A stretch of DNA of 64,000 nt from Phaseolus vulgaris (taxonomy: Eukaryota; Streptophyta; Magnoliopsida; Fabales; Fabaceae): contig NC_023749.2 of NCBI RefSeq assembly GCF_000499845.2, positions 14,036,698-14,100,697 on the forward strand, in the 5' to 3' direction. The notes under the pieces are model-generated. The model was not told the DNA's origin, did not search any database, and saw only the letters and a list, made by a program, of their open reading frames with translations. Position 1 is the stretch's first letter. Each line of letters begins with the position of its first letter. Below, one piece after another: positions 36,501-46,366 of this stretch. A program made the translations under genes and the position numbers.

Positions 36501-36638
36501 TGGGATGTCAACTTGAACAGAGCCAACACTGGGAGGCACATCCTGGATCACTCTGACCGACATAGGCTCGGTAAAAGATGACCCAAAATAAGAAGAGGCA
36601 AACGAAGTGGACTCGAAAGAACTAGAAGGGGGAGACAT
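33489..36638 (-). pseudogene. Tat extra ORF, antisense, split by a solo LTR
   Basis: The first ATG is at 36636-36638; the stop is at 33489-33491. Segments in order: a serine/proline-rich N-terminus (36381-36638), interruption by the solo LTR (35216-36380), a conserved globular part (34797-35120) resembling the 'putative gypsy type transposon' family (FAYSCFFTDLHIAFPFNEF, then NFIPTRGLRC), degenerate sequence, a charged linker (34109-34471), a coiled coil (33786-34043, rich in Glu/Leu heptads such as AKADAELELSNLRCAQSEE) and an acidic tail ending HDVEDEDN. The function of these ORFs is unknown; extra antisense ORFs are known in Tat-lineage elements. Frameshifts and stops make this copy non-functional. 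Confidence 0.75.
35216..36380 (-). repeat. Solo LTR, 1165 bp, with CTCAC target duplication
   Basis: Ends are TGATGAC on the left and GTTATCA on the right, with an exact CTCAC at 35211-35215 and 36381-36385. There is no internal coding. The left end contains TCCCTAAGGACGGATATCGATCCCACA-like sequence (in two pieces around 35267-35295) typical of LTR ends in legumes. It contains CGCTTGAGCG motifs at 36055-36095. It is the product of recombination between the two LTRs of an element that landed in element B. Confidence 0.85.
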
Positions 36639-36733
36639 CACTATCCTCTCGGAGTAAACAGAACACACCTTGCCAGATTGAGAATCTTGAAAGTTAGAGC
36701 AAAAAATGTAAAGGACGAATGGTGGTGGACCAC

Positions 36734-36741
36734 TATTTATA
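36734..36741 (-). promoter_or_regulatory. TATA box for the antisense ORF
   Basis: The minus strand reads CTATAAATAG about 95 bases upstream of the antisense ATG, an almost ideal plant TATA box outside the LTR. Confidence 0.55.
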
Positions 36742-36972
36742 GGCGTTGAAACACCATAAACAGTGAAATGCCACTCTGCTCAGAACCATTAGATTTTTTC
36801 ATATCCAACTGTCCTTATCTCCTCGTATGGTTTCGCACCTAAAAAACCTTAAGTCATCATGAGGCATGTTCCGTCAAATCCTCGACACCGCCAGCACATG
36901 ACATCCTACCTCGAAAAGTGCAACGGTCACATCTAGATTCTTTGAGTGAACCTCTCAAGCCTAGGGGTAAAG

Positions 36973-37260
36973 TGTACTGGTCGGCACCATAAGAGATTCG
37001 AAAGTCTTGGTACTCAGTTATGGACGACCAACATGTTCAAAATGGATTAAGATCAGGAGGAGATCAACAAGTTTAAATCGTACGAAAAAATTTAGGTAAT
37101 ACTTTCTTAATCACGGTCCAAACGCTAATTCAATCCAATAATAACGAGCTCATCATAAACATATAAATAGTCACAACTTTCGAGAAAAAAAGGTACGACA
37201 TTATTTTGTATTAATTGAACCGAACACTGAATATCGAGTATTTACTTTAACGTCAGAGCA
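36973..37260 (+). repeat. LTR-like terminus of element B
   Basis: It follows a purine-rich AGGGGTAAAG and begins TGTACTGGTCGG, like the TGTACTGGAC start of the element A LTRs. It ends TCAGAGCA at 37260, directly followed by TCTTTTGCTGGTGCCCTCCC, which looks like a primer-binding region. Confidence 0.55.
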
Positions 37261-38326
37261 TCTTTTGCTGGTGCCCTCCCGACCGAGCCTACAAAAAAGG
37301 AGATCTTGATTGAAATAAAAGAATGAGAGCAGAAGAGAAGAAAAAAGAGTAAGCTAAACTAGTTCGAAAAGTATGAAAAGAAATACACAACGAATGAGAA
37401 AAAATTAAACAAATAAAAGTTCTCTCATTTTCTTTGATTGAAAAACATAATATATAGATAAAGTTATTTCATAACATTTTCTCTTTTGTAATTCTACTTA
37501 TGTACAAGAACATAATATGTAAATAAAGTTATTTCATAGCATTCTCTCTTTTTTCGTAATTCTAGTTATTTGAATTATATCTTAATATCTTAAGATTCAA
37601 ATACTAGTTCTTTAACTCATTTATCTTCAAGATAAATCTTCTATTTCGAGTGATATTTCGAGTGACGTATTCCTTCATTTCAGAAGTTTTTTCTGTCTTT
37701 TTTTTCAATTATTTTTATGTTTTTGTTGATTTATATTTGTAGTCTATTTCATATTTCTATTAAATCCTAATTTTTTTGTTAATTTGTTCTTCTTAATTTT
37801 TAATTCATATATGTTATTCTTATATTGGTTGAAATTATTGATTCTAGTCTTTCACGGATTCAACTAATAATTTATTATAAAGATAAAACTATATGATCTA
37901 TTTATCTCTTGTATTATGTTTCTATGTTTTTTTGAACTTCTAATAATATTTATATATATTCTATTACAACATCTTCCCAAACTCATTTTGAAACTTCTCT
38001 TCCAAGATATGAGTAGAAGATGAAGGTCCATCCTCCATATCTTTTGAATACCCCTCAAGAAGCCAACACTCATTTTTGCGTAGAAATATATTATCAAAAG
38101 ACATTAAAATGAATTAAACTATGTAGAAGCCCTCTCACATTCATCCATTCTTTTTGTCAATTCTTTTTCTGATAAAAAGAAATTAGAATAATGAACTCAC
38201 ACAGCTAAAAATCTCCAAGGTCAATCTTGAGAATTAAGGTTTTCAAACATGAACTAACTATAAATTATCGGGTTATGCGTAAAAAGATGTAAAATCTTCA
38301 CAATTTTCCAGAGTTCTTAAATTGAT
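37261..38326. other. Spacer, mainly AT-rich
   Basis: The first 60 bases look like retroelement leader. A 65-bp unit is tandemly duplicated at 37444-37508 and 37509-37572. A short coding-like stretch is on the minus strand at 37968-38090. No gene is called. Confidence 0.45.
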
Positions 38327-38573
38327 ATTACAGTTAAAAACATATTAAATAACAATTTAATTTAGATATGAAAATAAATTATGATTAAATATTATTTTAT
38401 TGATTAAAAAATTATTCGTATGTAAAATGGTTTCTAAATGCTCTCTAAATTAACTACTAAATTTTAGCTACTAATATTTAATATTTTAAATTAGTCTTTA
38501 AAATACTAATAGAGACTAATTAAGAATATAAAATAGTAAGTAGTTAAAATCTTGGTAGTTAATAATTAAATAT
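38327..38573. mobile_element. CACTA-type MITE, left half, interrupted by element A
   Basis: A degraded terminus (ATTACAGTTAAAAACATATT) leads into family words GGTTTCTAAATG, TTTTAAATTAGTC, AATAGAGACTAATTAAGAAT and ATCTTGGTAGTTAATAATT. The matching right half begins immediately after element A at 55747. Confidence 0.75.
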
Positions 38574-39367
38574 TGTACTGGACAGAGCGCTCATGGCTCG
38601 GTGATCGGATCTCGGTGCATGGTAGATGCAAGTCAGCTCAATTGTTGGGCCAGAAAAGTGGGTCATGAGTTTGGTCCAATTTTATTGGTAAGTCCGTCGT
38701 GGCATAATTAAGATAATCTTTTTATATGTTAGTATAAGATTGCTAGTAAAGGGTTTTTTTTAACCTAAGGGTACGTATAGTACATATGTGGTGTCTAGGT
38801 CAAGTAAATATTTCTTTTAAACTTAAGTACGTGTGTTCTAGGGCACATATTGATTAAGTTGCATGTATGACAAAAGATAACGTTGCACCATGAGTAGGGT
38901 GCCCACGTAAGCAGAATATTCTCCTGATGTTGGTGAATGAGTTGGTGCCCTGCTGGCAAGTGGTTGTTCTGTTATTATTTTATGTTTTCCTTATAGATAG
39001 GATTCTTTTTTGTTATCGAACCTTGAGAGAAGGTGCCCATAAACATAATATTTTTTCCTGTTGAGTATGCTTTCAGTTGAGATTAGATTCTCATTAGAGA
39101 AAGTTTTTACAAGAGATAAGCTATATAAGAGGCTTGAGACCTCCGGTAAAGGGACGTTGGTTTTGAGACTGAAATTGAATACTCCTTTAATTTAAGTAAG
39201 CCCTTACTGACTTAATCGTCGGAGTGTAATCAACAGGTAGGGCCCCCTCTGTTTCAATGGAGTCGCGTTCCAGTGCAACAAAACGTAGAACAGATTCCAA
39301 AAGAGACAGACCGAAGTTAGAGCTCGTCACCAAGGTCAACCGACGAGAAAGTTAACTAGCAAGAACA
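38574..39367 (+). repeat. 5' LTR of element A
   Basis: 794 bp, closely similar to 54975-55746. It carries a 26-bp block (38617-38642) absent from the 3' LTR. It has a TATA box at 39122-39129. Confidence 0.92.
39122..39129 (+). promoter_or_regulatory. LTR TATA box
   Basis: TATATAAG precedes AGGCTTGAGACC; the same site in the 3' LTR (55501-55508) reads TATAAAAG. This is the probable core promoter for genomic RNA. Confidence 0.65.
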
Positions 39368-39389
39368 TTTGGCACCCACCATGGGGCCC
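39368..39389 (+). promoter_or_regulatory. Primer-binding site of element A
   Basis: TTTGGCACCCACCATGGGGC directly follows the LTR. The TTTGGCGCCCACCGTGGGGC-like sequence is characteristic of Tat/Retand-type plant elements from general knowledge. Confidence 0.7.
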
Positions 39390-39440
39390 AATAAAACCTA
39401 ATCCCATCCATAGTTGTGTTTGAATTTTCTGACGTAATAA

Positions 39441-40802
39441 GGAACACGAGGCAAGGTACTGGGATTTGAAGGGAATGACGCCCCCACCCTACAACAACTT
39501 ATGGATACCGTGAAAGCTCTTGAAGAGGCCAATGAGTAGTACAAGCAAGAGTAGGAGCGGATCCAACGAGAAGCCAGAGCCCAGCAGGAAAGGCTAATGG
39601 AAGAAGTACTGGCGGAGGCAATGACAGAGGCTAAAGCTGAACAGGAAAAGCTCTTTGCGAAAGCTCGAGCTGAGCAACTGCTAAGACAAGAACAGTTGAT
39701 GGCGAAGATAGATGCTTCGCGAGCAAACAGTGAAAAACTGCGCAAGGCCAATGAGGAATTGCACAAAGATTTACAACAACTTGATCAACGCTCTACGGCG
39801 GAGTGAGGTCCAAGTACACAACCAAGAGCCCGTCCCAAGCCATTCTCGCAAGCGATTATGGATGCCCTTTTGTCGGCGAGCTACATAACACCTAAGATCG
39901 TTTTCACGGGAGTAAAGGACCCTGAAAGCCATCTTACGGTGTTCAACACCTAGATGATCATTTCATAAGGAATAGGCACCATCCATTGCAAAATGTTCAT
40001 GGGTACGTTCATGGGTACAACCCTCCAATGGTTTAGCGGCCTTCTTGACGGCCACATCACCTTCTTCGACCAATTTGCTGAGTTGTTTAGGGAAAAATTC
40101 ATTGTTAACCAGGCCCAACCACCGGTCTCATTTGATCTCTTCAACGTGTAGCAGAGGTAGTGTGAGTCTCTAAATAATTATTTGAACAGGTTTAAGGTGT
40201 TCATAGTGAAGCTCCAGACTCATGATGAGCCTCTGATGGTCAACACATTTGGGCAGGGAGTCATGGCAGGACCATTCAGTTACTCACCGAATCCGACAAT
40301 GACATTTGTTGAGATACGACGTCGAGTTGTCGCTCACATCAGTGCAGAGGAAGCAGTATCTGTGAAGCACAACAACACATATCTAAGGCAGACCAAGCCT
40401 AAAGAAGGTAGCCGAGCCCGATCTCTGAGGGTCAACGAAGCCACAACCAAGAAGTGGATAAACACAAGGTGAGCACCATACTCAACTAAGAAGAGTACGC
40501 CTAAGGCAAAAGCACAGGAAGATATAGCATTTTGACCAAAGTTTCGAATGACTTACAAGGAATTGTTGGATATGTCAAGGGTGGTGGAAAAATTGAGATT
40601 CCCTGAAAAGTCTGACAGGAACTTGGGGCCACGTAAGGATACCTGGTGCGAATTCCACAAAGGATTTGGGCACGATATGGAGCGATGCATAGCTTTAGGC
40701 TATCAATTGCCAGATTTAGTGAAAGAAGGATTCTTGAAGGAGTATCTGGAGGGGAACCAGGAAGGGACAAAGGAAGAGAGTGCTTGGAAAATAAGTGCAT
40801 GA
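39441..40802 (+). pseudogene. Element A gag
   Basis: A charged coiled-coil segment (39597-39806, AEAMTEAKAEQEKLFAKARA and on) precedes the capsid domain: FTGVKDPESHLTVFNT, TTLQWFSGLLDGHITFFDQF and FREKFIVNQAQPP, then SLNNYLNRFKVFIVK (39890-40200). The C-terminal part has WCEFHKGFGHDMERCIALGY, the Cys-His knuckle-like motif typical of Tat gag, and VKEGFLKEYL. Gag would form the particle. At least four in-frame stops and a frame change near 40150 break the reading. Confidence 0.85.
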
Positions 40803-41088
40803 GGTACCAGCCTATAAGCATAAGAAATTCACGAGAAAGGCAATGGCAGTAGAGGTGAGGAGACCTGACCAATCAGTAGAGCCCGCCCTTTGCTTCACGA
40901 GCTTTGATTTGGAATACGTGGTTCCACATGAAGATGATCCGGTGGTGATATCCATCGTCACTGTTGGAAGAAAAGTACATCGAGTTCTCATCGACCAGGA
41001 GAGCTCGACTGATGTGATGTTCTGGGTAACATTCAATAATTTGCGATTGTTGCCTGACTAGTTACGGTCGTATGATGGTTGCTTATCC
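40795..41088 (+). pseudogene. Element A aspartic protease, active site altered and truncated
   Basis: The open stretch reads LCFTSFDLEYVVPHEDDPVV, then RKVHRVLIDQESSTDVMFW. Tat proteases have D-x-G-S-S here; this copy has D-Q-E-S-S, so the active-site Gly is Glu. After a stop the frame continues LRSYDGCL up to 41088, where the sequence abruptly changes to the SIRE-like copia. The rest of the protease is missing. Confidence 0.8.
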
Positions 41089-41663
41089 CCTCATCATCTC
41101 CAGCAAACCAGTTTTCCAACACTCCTTGAAAATTATTCTGCTTGTTCTATTTCTTCTTTTTCTGACGTGATGAAGAAGCCATGATTGAACCAGAGTTGGG
41201 TCTGGAAACACAACTTGAAACCAAATTAGTGCATAGTCATAAGCATACAGTACGAAATTACCAAAGAGAGAACATTACGTTTTGAATCAGATGGTGAGCA
41301 GTGAGTATGAGCAACACATTTACACAGATTTATATTGGAAAATTGAAATGGGTTGATGAGGCAGTTAAGAGCAGATATGCACGAGGATTTTATTCTTTGT
41401 ATATGTGCAGAGAATCTTTGAAAAGTGGCAGCAAATATTTTGAATCACGATGCATGCATATCACACCACAATTTAAGTAGCCAATGCATCAAATCAGTTA
41501 CAAGACCATGACCAAAACCGTCAAAGATGCAGTGGTTAATACCCACTAAGTCAGTCAATCAGTCAAAGATCAGATTTTAAATTTTCTTTTTCCTAGTCAT
41601 CAATGTATATCAGTACCAGAAAAAAATAAACACTTTTAATTGCAAATAAACAGATTTAATTTT
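41089..41663 (-). other. 3' tail of the SIRE-like copia, no LTR visible
   Basis: It follows the RNase H stop. On the minus strand it reads as untranslated sequence and then an ATG (41182-41184) with a short reading frame (MASSSRQKKK, stop, then NWFAGDDEG) cut at the junction. SIRE-type elements often carry an extra ORF after pol, and this could be its first codons. No similarity to the right-hand LTR is visible. Confidence 0.5.
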
Positions 41664-44005
41664 TCACTGCGAAACACAATTAGCATTTATAATACCCAAT
41701 TCATTCAGCAAAAAATTAAACCTATCTTTGGCCAAGGGTTTTGTAAACAAATCTGCAAGCTGTAAATTAGTACCAATGAACTTAATCTCACATGTTCCAT
41801 TTGATATGTGTTCTCTTAGAAAGTGATGCCTAATTTCAATGTGTTTTGTCCTTGAATGCATAATAGGAATTTTAGTTAAATTGTTAAGTAAGATACCAAA
41901 GTCATTCAATTGCTGTCTTAGCCATATGGTTTGAGCACAACAACTCCCTGCTGCAATGTACTCTACTTCAGTTGTAGAGAGAGCAACACACGCTTGCTTT
42001 TTGCATTGCCATGAGATCAAGCTTGATCCAAGCAAGTGACAGGTACCACTGGTGCTCTTCCTATCAATTTTGCAACCTGCAAAGTCTGAATCAGAGTAGC
42101 CAAAATAATGAAATGTTACCTGGATACCACAAGCCAAATTCTTTTATTCCTTGCAAATATTTCAGAATCCTTTTAGCAGCATTGAAATGTGATTCTTTAG
42201 GTGCAAATTGGAAACGAGCACACATGCAGACTACAAACATTATGTCAGGTCTGCTGGCAGTGAGATACAATAGGGATCCTATAAGTCCTCGGTACTTAGT
42301 CTTATCAACAGGAATTCCAGCTTCATCCTGATCCAAGTGATAGCTAGTTGAGAAGGGTGTGCTGATTGGTTTGCACTTGTCCATTTCAAATTTTCTCAGC
42401 AGATCCTTGCAATACTTGGCTTGATTTAAGAATATGTCATCCTTGAGTTGTTTGACTTGCAAGCCTAGGAAATAATTCAACTCACCCATCATAGACATTT
42501 CAAACTCACTCTTCATGATTTCCACAAAAGTTTCACACAATTCTCCATTGTTTGATCCAAATATGATATCATCCACATAGACTTGCACTAGAATTGTGTC
42601 ATCCCCTTTCTTCTTAATGAACAAGGTCTTATCTGATGTGCCTCTGTCATAGCCTTGTGAGGTAAGGAAATCACTTAGCCTCTCATACCATTGCCTAGGA
42701 GTTTGCTTAAGCCCATAGAGAGCTTTCTTGTGTTTGAACACATGTCCTGGATGTTGATGGTCTTTAAATCCTGGTGGCTGTGAAACAAATACCTCTTCAT
42801 TTATATAACCATTCAAGAAGGCACTCTTCACATCCATTTGGAATAGCTTGAATCCTTTAATGCATGAGAAGGCAAGGAGCAGTCTAACAGCTTCATGTCG
42901 AGCCAATGGTGCATATGTTTCATCATAATCTATTCCCTCTTCTTGATTATACCCTTTAGCCACTAGTCTAGCCTTATTTCTGGTAATCACCCCATGCTCA
43001 TCCATCTTGTTTCTGAATACCCACTTTGTTCCAATGATGTTCATTTCAGGTGTTCTAGGAACAAGAGTCCATACCTCATTCAGAGCAAATTGATTCAATT
43101 CCTCTTGCATAGCCAGAATCCAGTTACTGTCCTTGAGTGCTTCATTCAGATTTTTAGGCTCCACTTGAGATACAAAGGTCATTGTCTCACAGAAATTACT
43201 CAGAGACTTCCTAGTTGAAACTCCTTTCTCAATATTCCCAATGACATTATCAAGGGTTAGATCTCTTGGAGTTTTCCATTCCTTTGGCAATCCTGCGGAA
43301 ATAGTGGGTTCTTTGACAACATGTGAGTCAACAATATCAATATGAATCAATTCATTTTTATTTAAAACAGATTTTAAATCATCACATTCCAGATCATCTG
43401 CAACAGCTTTAGGTATGCTATGATCAGTTTCATCAAATACAACATGCATTGATTCTTCTACTGTGAGCAATCTTTTAATGAAGACTCTATATGCATGACC
43501 ATTCAAAGCATAGCCAATGTGAATACCTTCATCAGATTTTGCATCAAATTTACCCAAATTCTCTTTTCCATTATTCAGTACAAAGCATTTACATCCAAAC
43601 ACCCTAAGATGACTCACACTAGGTTTTCTACCCTTATACAATTCATATGGTGTTAAGAATGGGTCTAATTAAGGTTTTGTTTAACACATAAGCTGCAATA
43701 CGAACTACATCTGCCCAAAAATACATAGGAAGCTTAGATTCATTTAACATAGTTCTAGCAAGTTCCTCTAATGATCTGTTTTTCCTTTCAACTACACCAT
43801 TCTGTTGGGGAGTCCTAGGGGCTGAAAAGCTATGTGATATCCCATGTTTTTCACAAAACCTTTCAAATCTAGCATTTTGAAACTCACCCCCATGATCACT
43901 TCGAATGGATTTTATATAACAACCATTTTCAAATCTAGCATACAGATTTCCAGCCAAGCTAGCAACTCTAAAGGGTCCAAATAAATCCATATGCAATACA
44001 TCCAA
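41664..44005 (-). pseudogene. SIRE-like copia integrase core, RT and RNase H
   Basis: Integrase at 43643-44005 has a DLFGPFRVASLAGN segment, SDHGGEF with the second Asp and TPQQNGVVERKNRSLEELAR with the Glu. About 35 residues between the first and second Asp regions are missing. The 516-codon frame 42091-43641 begins with the integrase tail (SHLRVFGCKCFVLN) and holds a complete-looking RT: KARLVAKGYNQEEGIDYDET, FQMDVKSAFLNGYINEEVF, ALYGLKQTPRQWYERL and the active site QVYVDDIIFGS, then YRGLIGSLLYLTASRPDI. RNase H (41664-42137) has YSDSDFAGCKIDRKSTSG and HSRTKHIEIRHHFLREH, but the segment with C-D-N is deleted. It is the best preserved pol in the window. Confidence 0.9.
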
Positions 44006-44622
44006 TGGATTTTTAGTAGAAACAATGTCCTTTGATTGAAGGAAGATTTGATTTGTTTACCTTTCACACAAGCATCACAGAGCCTATTATCCTGAAATTT
44101 AATGGTAGGCAAACCAGAAACAAGATCTTTGGATTTCAATTTATTTAAGTGATTAGTGTGAATGTGAGCTATCCTCCTGTGCCACAACCAAGACTCATCA
44201 CTTCTAGATAGTAGACACTCATTTGAAGAATTAGTTTCCAGAATATCCAAGAGATATATGTTATTCACTCTCTTACTAGTAAACAACACCTTACCAGAGG
44301 AGTCATTTGAGATTGTGCAGCCATTTGACTTGAAGTTCACCTTGTATCCTTTCTCACATAGTTGGATGATACTAAGAAGGCTATGCTTGAGTCCTTCCAC
44401 ATGAAGCACATTCTCAATAGTGGTTGAATTTCCAATAACAACAGTTCCTCTGCCCAGAATTCTTCCACGGTTATTGTCCCCATAGGTTACATGTCCCTCT
44501 GCCTTGAGCTTCAAGCTGGTAAATTTTGTCAAATCACCAGTCATATGTTTTTGAACATCGTTGTCCAAATACCATTGATTTCTCTTGCTGCCTTTCTGCA
44601 AAACAGAGCAAAAATAATACAA
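43912..44622 (-). pseudogene. SIRE-like copia protease and integrase zinc domain
   Basis: The stretch begins near the protease motif QWYLDNDVQKHMTGD. In the family this is L-D-S-G-C-S followed by HMTGD, so the catalytic D-S-G is D-N-D and the enzyme is inactive. Further on are LHVEGLKHSLLSI and YKVNFKSNGCTI. The integrase HHCC domain follows (SWLWHRRIAHIHTNHLNKL, CDACVKGKQ). The frame then slips and integrase continues in the frame of the neighbouring block. Confidence 0.85.
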
Positions 44623-44656
44623 ATGGTACCCTTTTTAGTATAGGGTCCAACAAAGA

Positions 44657-46316
44657 TTAAAACATTTCCTTTGGTAGCCATTTTGCTAAGTTTTTAGGAA
44701 CAAGATATTTTCTAGCAATACATGACCTAGAGGTATGACCAGATTTCATACAATAAAAGCAGGTAACATGAGATGCCTTTTTGCCACTATTAAAAGGTGA
44801 AAAACCTGATTTTGCTGGAACAAAAAAACTTGAAAGCTTTTTAACATTGGTTATATTTTCAGGGTTATAACCAATACCATTCTTGTTAAAAACAGCATTA
44901 TGTGAACCACAGAGAGACTTAAGATTCTCTCTTCCCTTAGTGAAACTAGATAGGGTTTTTAGCAAATACTCCACTTGTTTTTCCAACTTTTTACAATTTT
45001 CATAGGTTTTAATAAAGGCATGCAAGCATGTTAGTTCAAGACTTACCAGATCAGTTTTAGCCTTATGCAGTTCTTCCTCTAGTGTTTTTACTTTAGGTGC
45101 AAGCACATTATTTACCTTTGGCAACTTACTGCATATTACAGCCAATCTATTTGCCTCTTCATGTGTTTCTTTGAAAGCAACAAACAATTGATCATAGTTA
45201 TCAGATTCCATAGAGAATTCACTTACTGAATCAAAGATTGATTCTTCATCTTTCACCATGAAGCACAGATTGATTTCCTCACTCTCAGTTGAAGAGCTAC
45301 TGGTTGAAGATACTTCATTCTCTTCCCAAGAAATGTAAGCTTTTCTCCCCTTCCTTCTTTCAACCTTCTTGCTGACTGATATGTCCTTTGATTGATTGTT
45401 TGCACAATCCATCTTGATATGCCCTGTTTTACCACAGCCAAAACAAGTGTAGTTAGAGGAATTGGATTCATTCGGTTTAGGATACCTTCTTTTCTGTTGG
45501 TTCCTATCTCTGCTTTTCTTCTTTAGGAATCTGCTGAATCTTTTTGTGAGTGGGCTGATTGTTTCATCATGTTCAACATCTTTTTTTTCTTCATTGATGT
45601 CACTCTGTGCACTTGCTTTCAGTGCAAGTCCCTTGGGTTTCCTTTCCACTATTTCTTGCTCTTTGAGCCTTTTGAGCTCCAGCTCATGCTCCACTAATTT
45701 CCCAAATAATGCAGCAGTGGACAACTTTGACAAATCATGGCTTTCTGATATGGCAATCACTTTAGGTTGCCAGCTTCTATCAAGGCACTTCAACACTTTT
45801 ATGTTAAGTTCCTCTTTGTCAAATGTCTTTCCCAATCCAGTGAGATGATTCACAATATGGGTGAACCTTTTCTACACATCAGCAATGCTTGGGTTGCATT
45901 CTGAAAAGTTCATACTCTTGGATGAGAGAATGTTTTCTTGATCTCTTCACATCCTCAGTGCCTTCATGAGTAACTTCCAAGACCTCCCACATCTCTTTAG
46001 CTGAACTGCATTGAGATATTCTGAAGAACTCATCCATTGTTAATGACGAAGTTATGATGTTCTTAGCTACAAGATCATATTGAGCCTTCTTCTTTTCACT
46101 CTCACTCCATTCAGATCTTGGCTTTGCCACTTCTTCATCCTTGACAACCTGCATTGGCAAATAAGGTCCATGGACCACAGCCTCCCAAATACACGAGTCA
46201 ATAGATTCCATGAAAATTTTCATTCTAATTTTGCAAAAAGCATAATTCATCCCATTGAACATAGGGGGTCTATTGATAAACAATCCCTCAGCAAAAAGCA
46301 CTTTAAACTCAAACAT
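44657..46316 (-). pseudogene. SIRE-like copia gag
   Basis: The probable start is the ATG at 46314-46316, 35 bases from the PBS. The first part (45879-46316) has NRPPMFNGMNY and EMWEVLEVTHEGTEDVKRS. One frame change and a stop near 45870 separate it from a 398-codon stretch (44657-45853), which starts HLTGLGKTF and LSTAALFGKLVEHELELKRL. Two zinc knuckles are visible, CFGCGKTGHIKMDC and, 230 residues later, CFYCMKSGHTSRSC, with a long acidic and coiled-coil region between them. Gag binds genomic RNA. The two-knuckle layout with a long spacer is as in SIRE-type elements. Confidence 0.87.
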
Positions 46317-46351
46317 TATTGCAAACAAACTTGATTAAAATACAAGTCCTA

Positions 46352-46366
46352 GCTCTTGATACCAAT
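46352..46366 (-). promoter_or_regulatory. Primer-binding site of the SIRE-like copia
   Basis: The minus strand gives ATTGGTATCAAGAGC, the tRNA-Met type found in SIRE/Maximus elements, one base inside the LTR. Confidence 0.75.

Larger units (their letters stand above)
30908..37260 (+). mobile_element. Tat-lineage Ty3/gypsy retrotransposon (element B), 5'-truncated
   Basis: It has RNase H, integrase, a repeat-bearing spacer, an antisense ORF and an LTR-like terminus, in the order seen in element A (38574-55746) and known for the Tat lineage. The 5' LTR, gag, protease and most of RT are missing. A 1165-bp solo LTR is inserted in the antisense ORF. Confidence 0.85.

Noticed and set aside
40501..40872. 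123-codon minus-strand open frame in element A gag
   Set aside because: Shadow of the gag knuckle region. Unlike the true antisense ORF it is not between integrase and 3' LTR and shows no conserved domain.
43912..44622. Reading the protease-integrase frame as continuous through 43912
   Set aside because: The last 40 codons are out of frame: integrase homology continues in the neighbouring frame from about 44030.
45462..45848. 128-codon plus-strand open frame, hydrophobic
   Set aside because: Antisense shadow of the SIRE-like gag; hydrophobicity follows from reading an acidic, lysine-rich region backwards.
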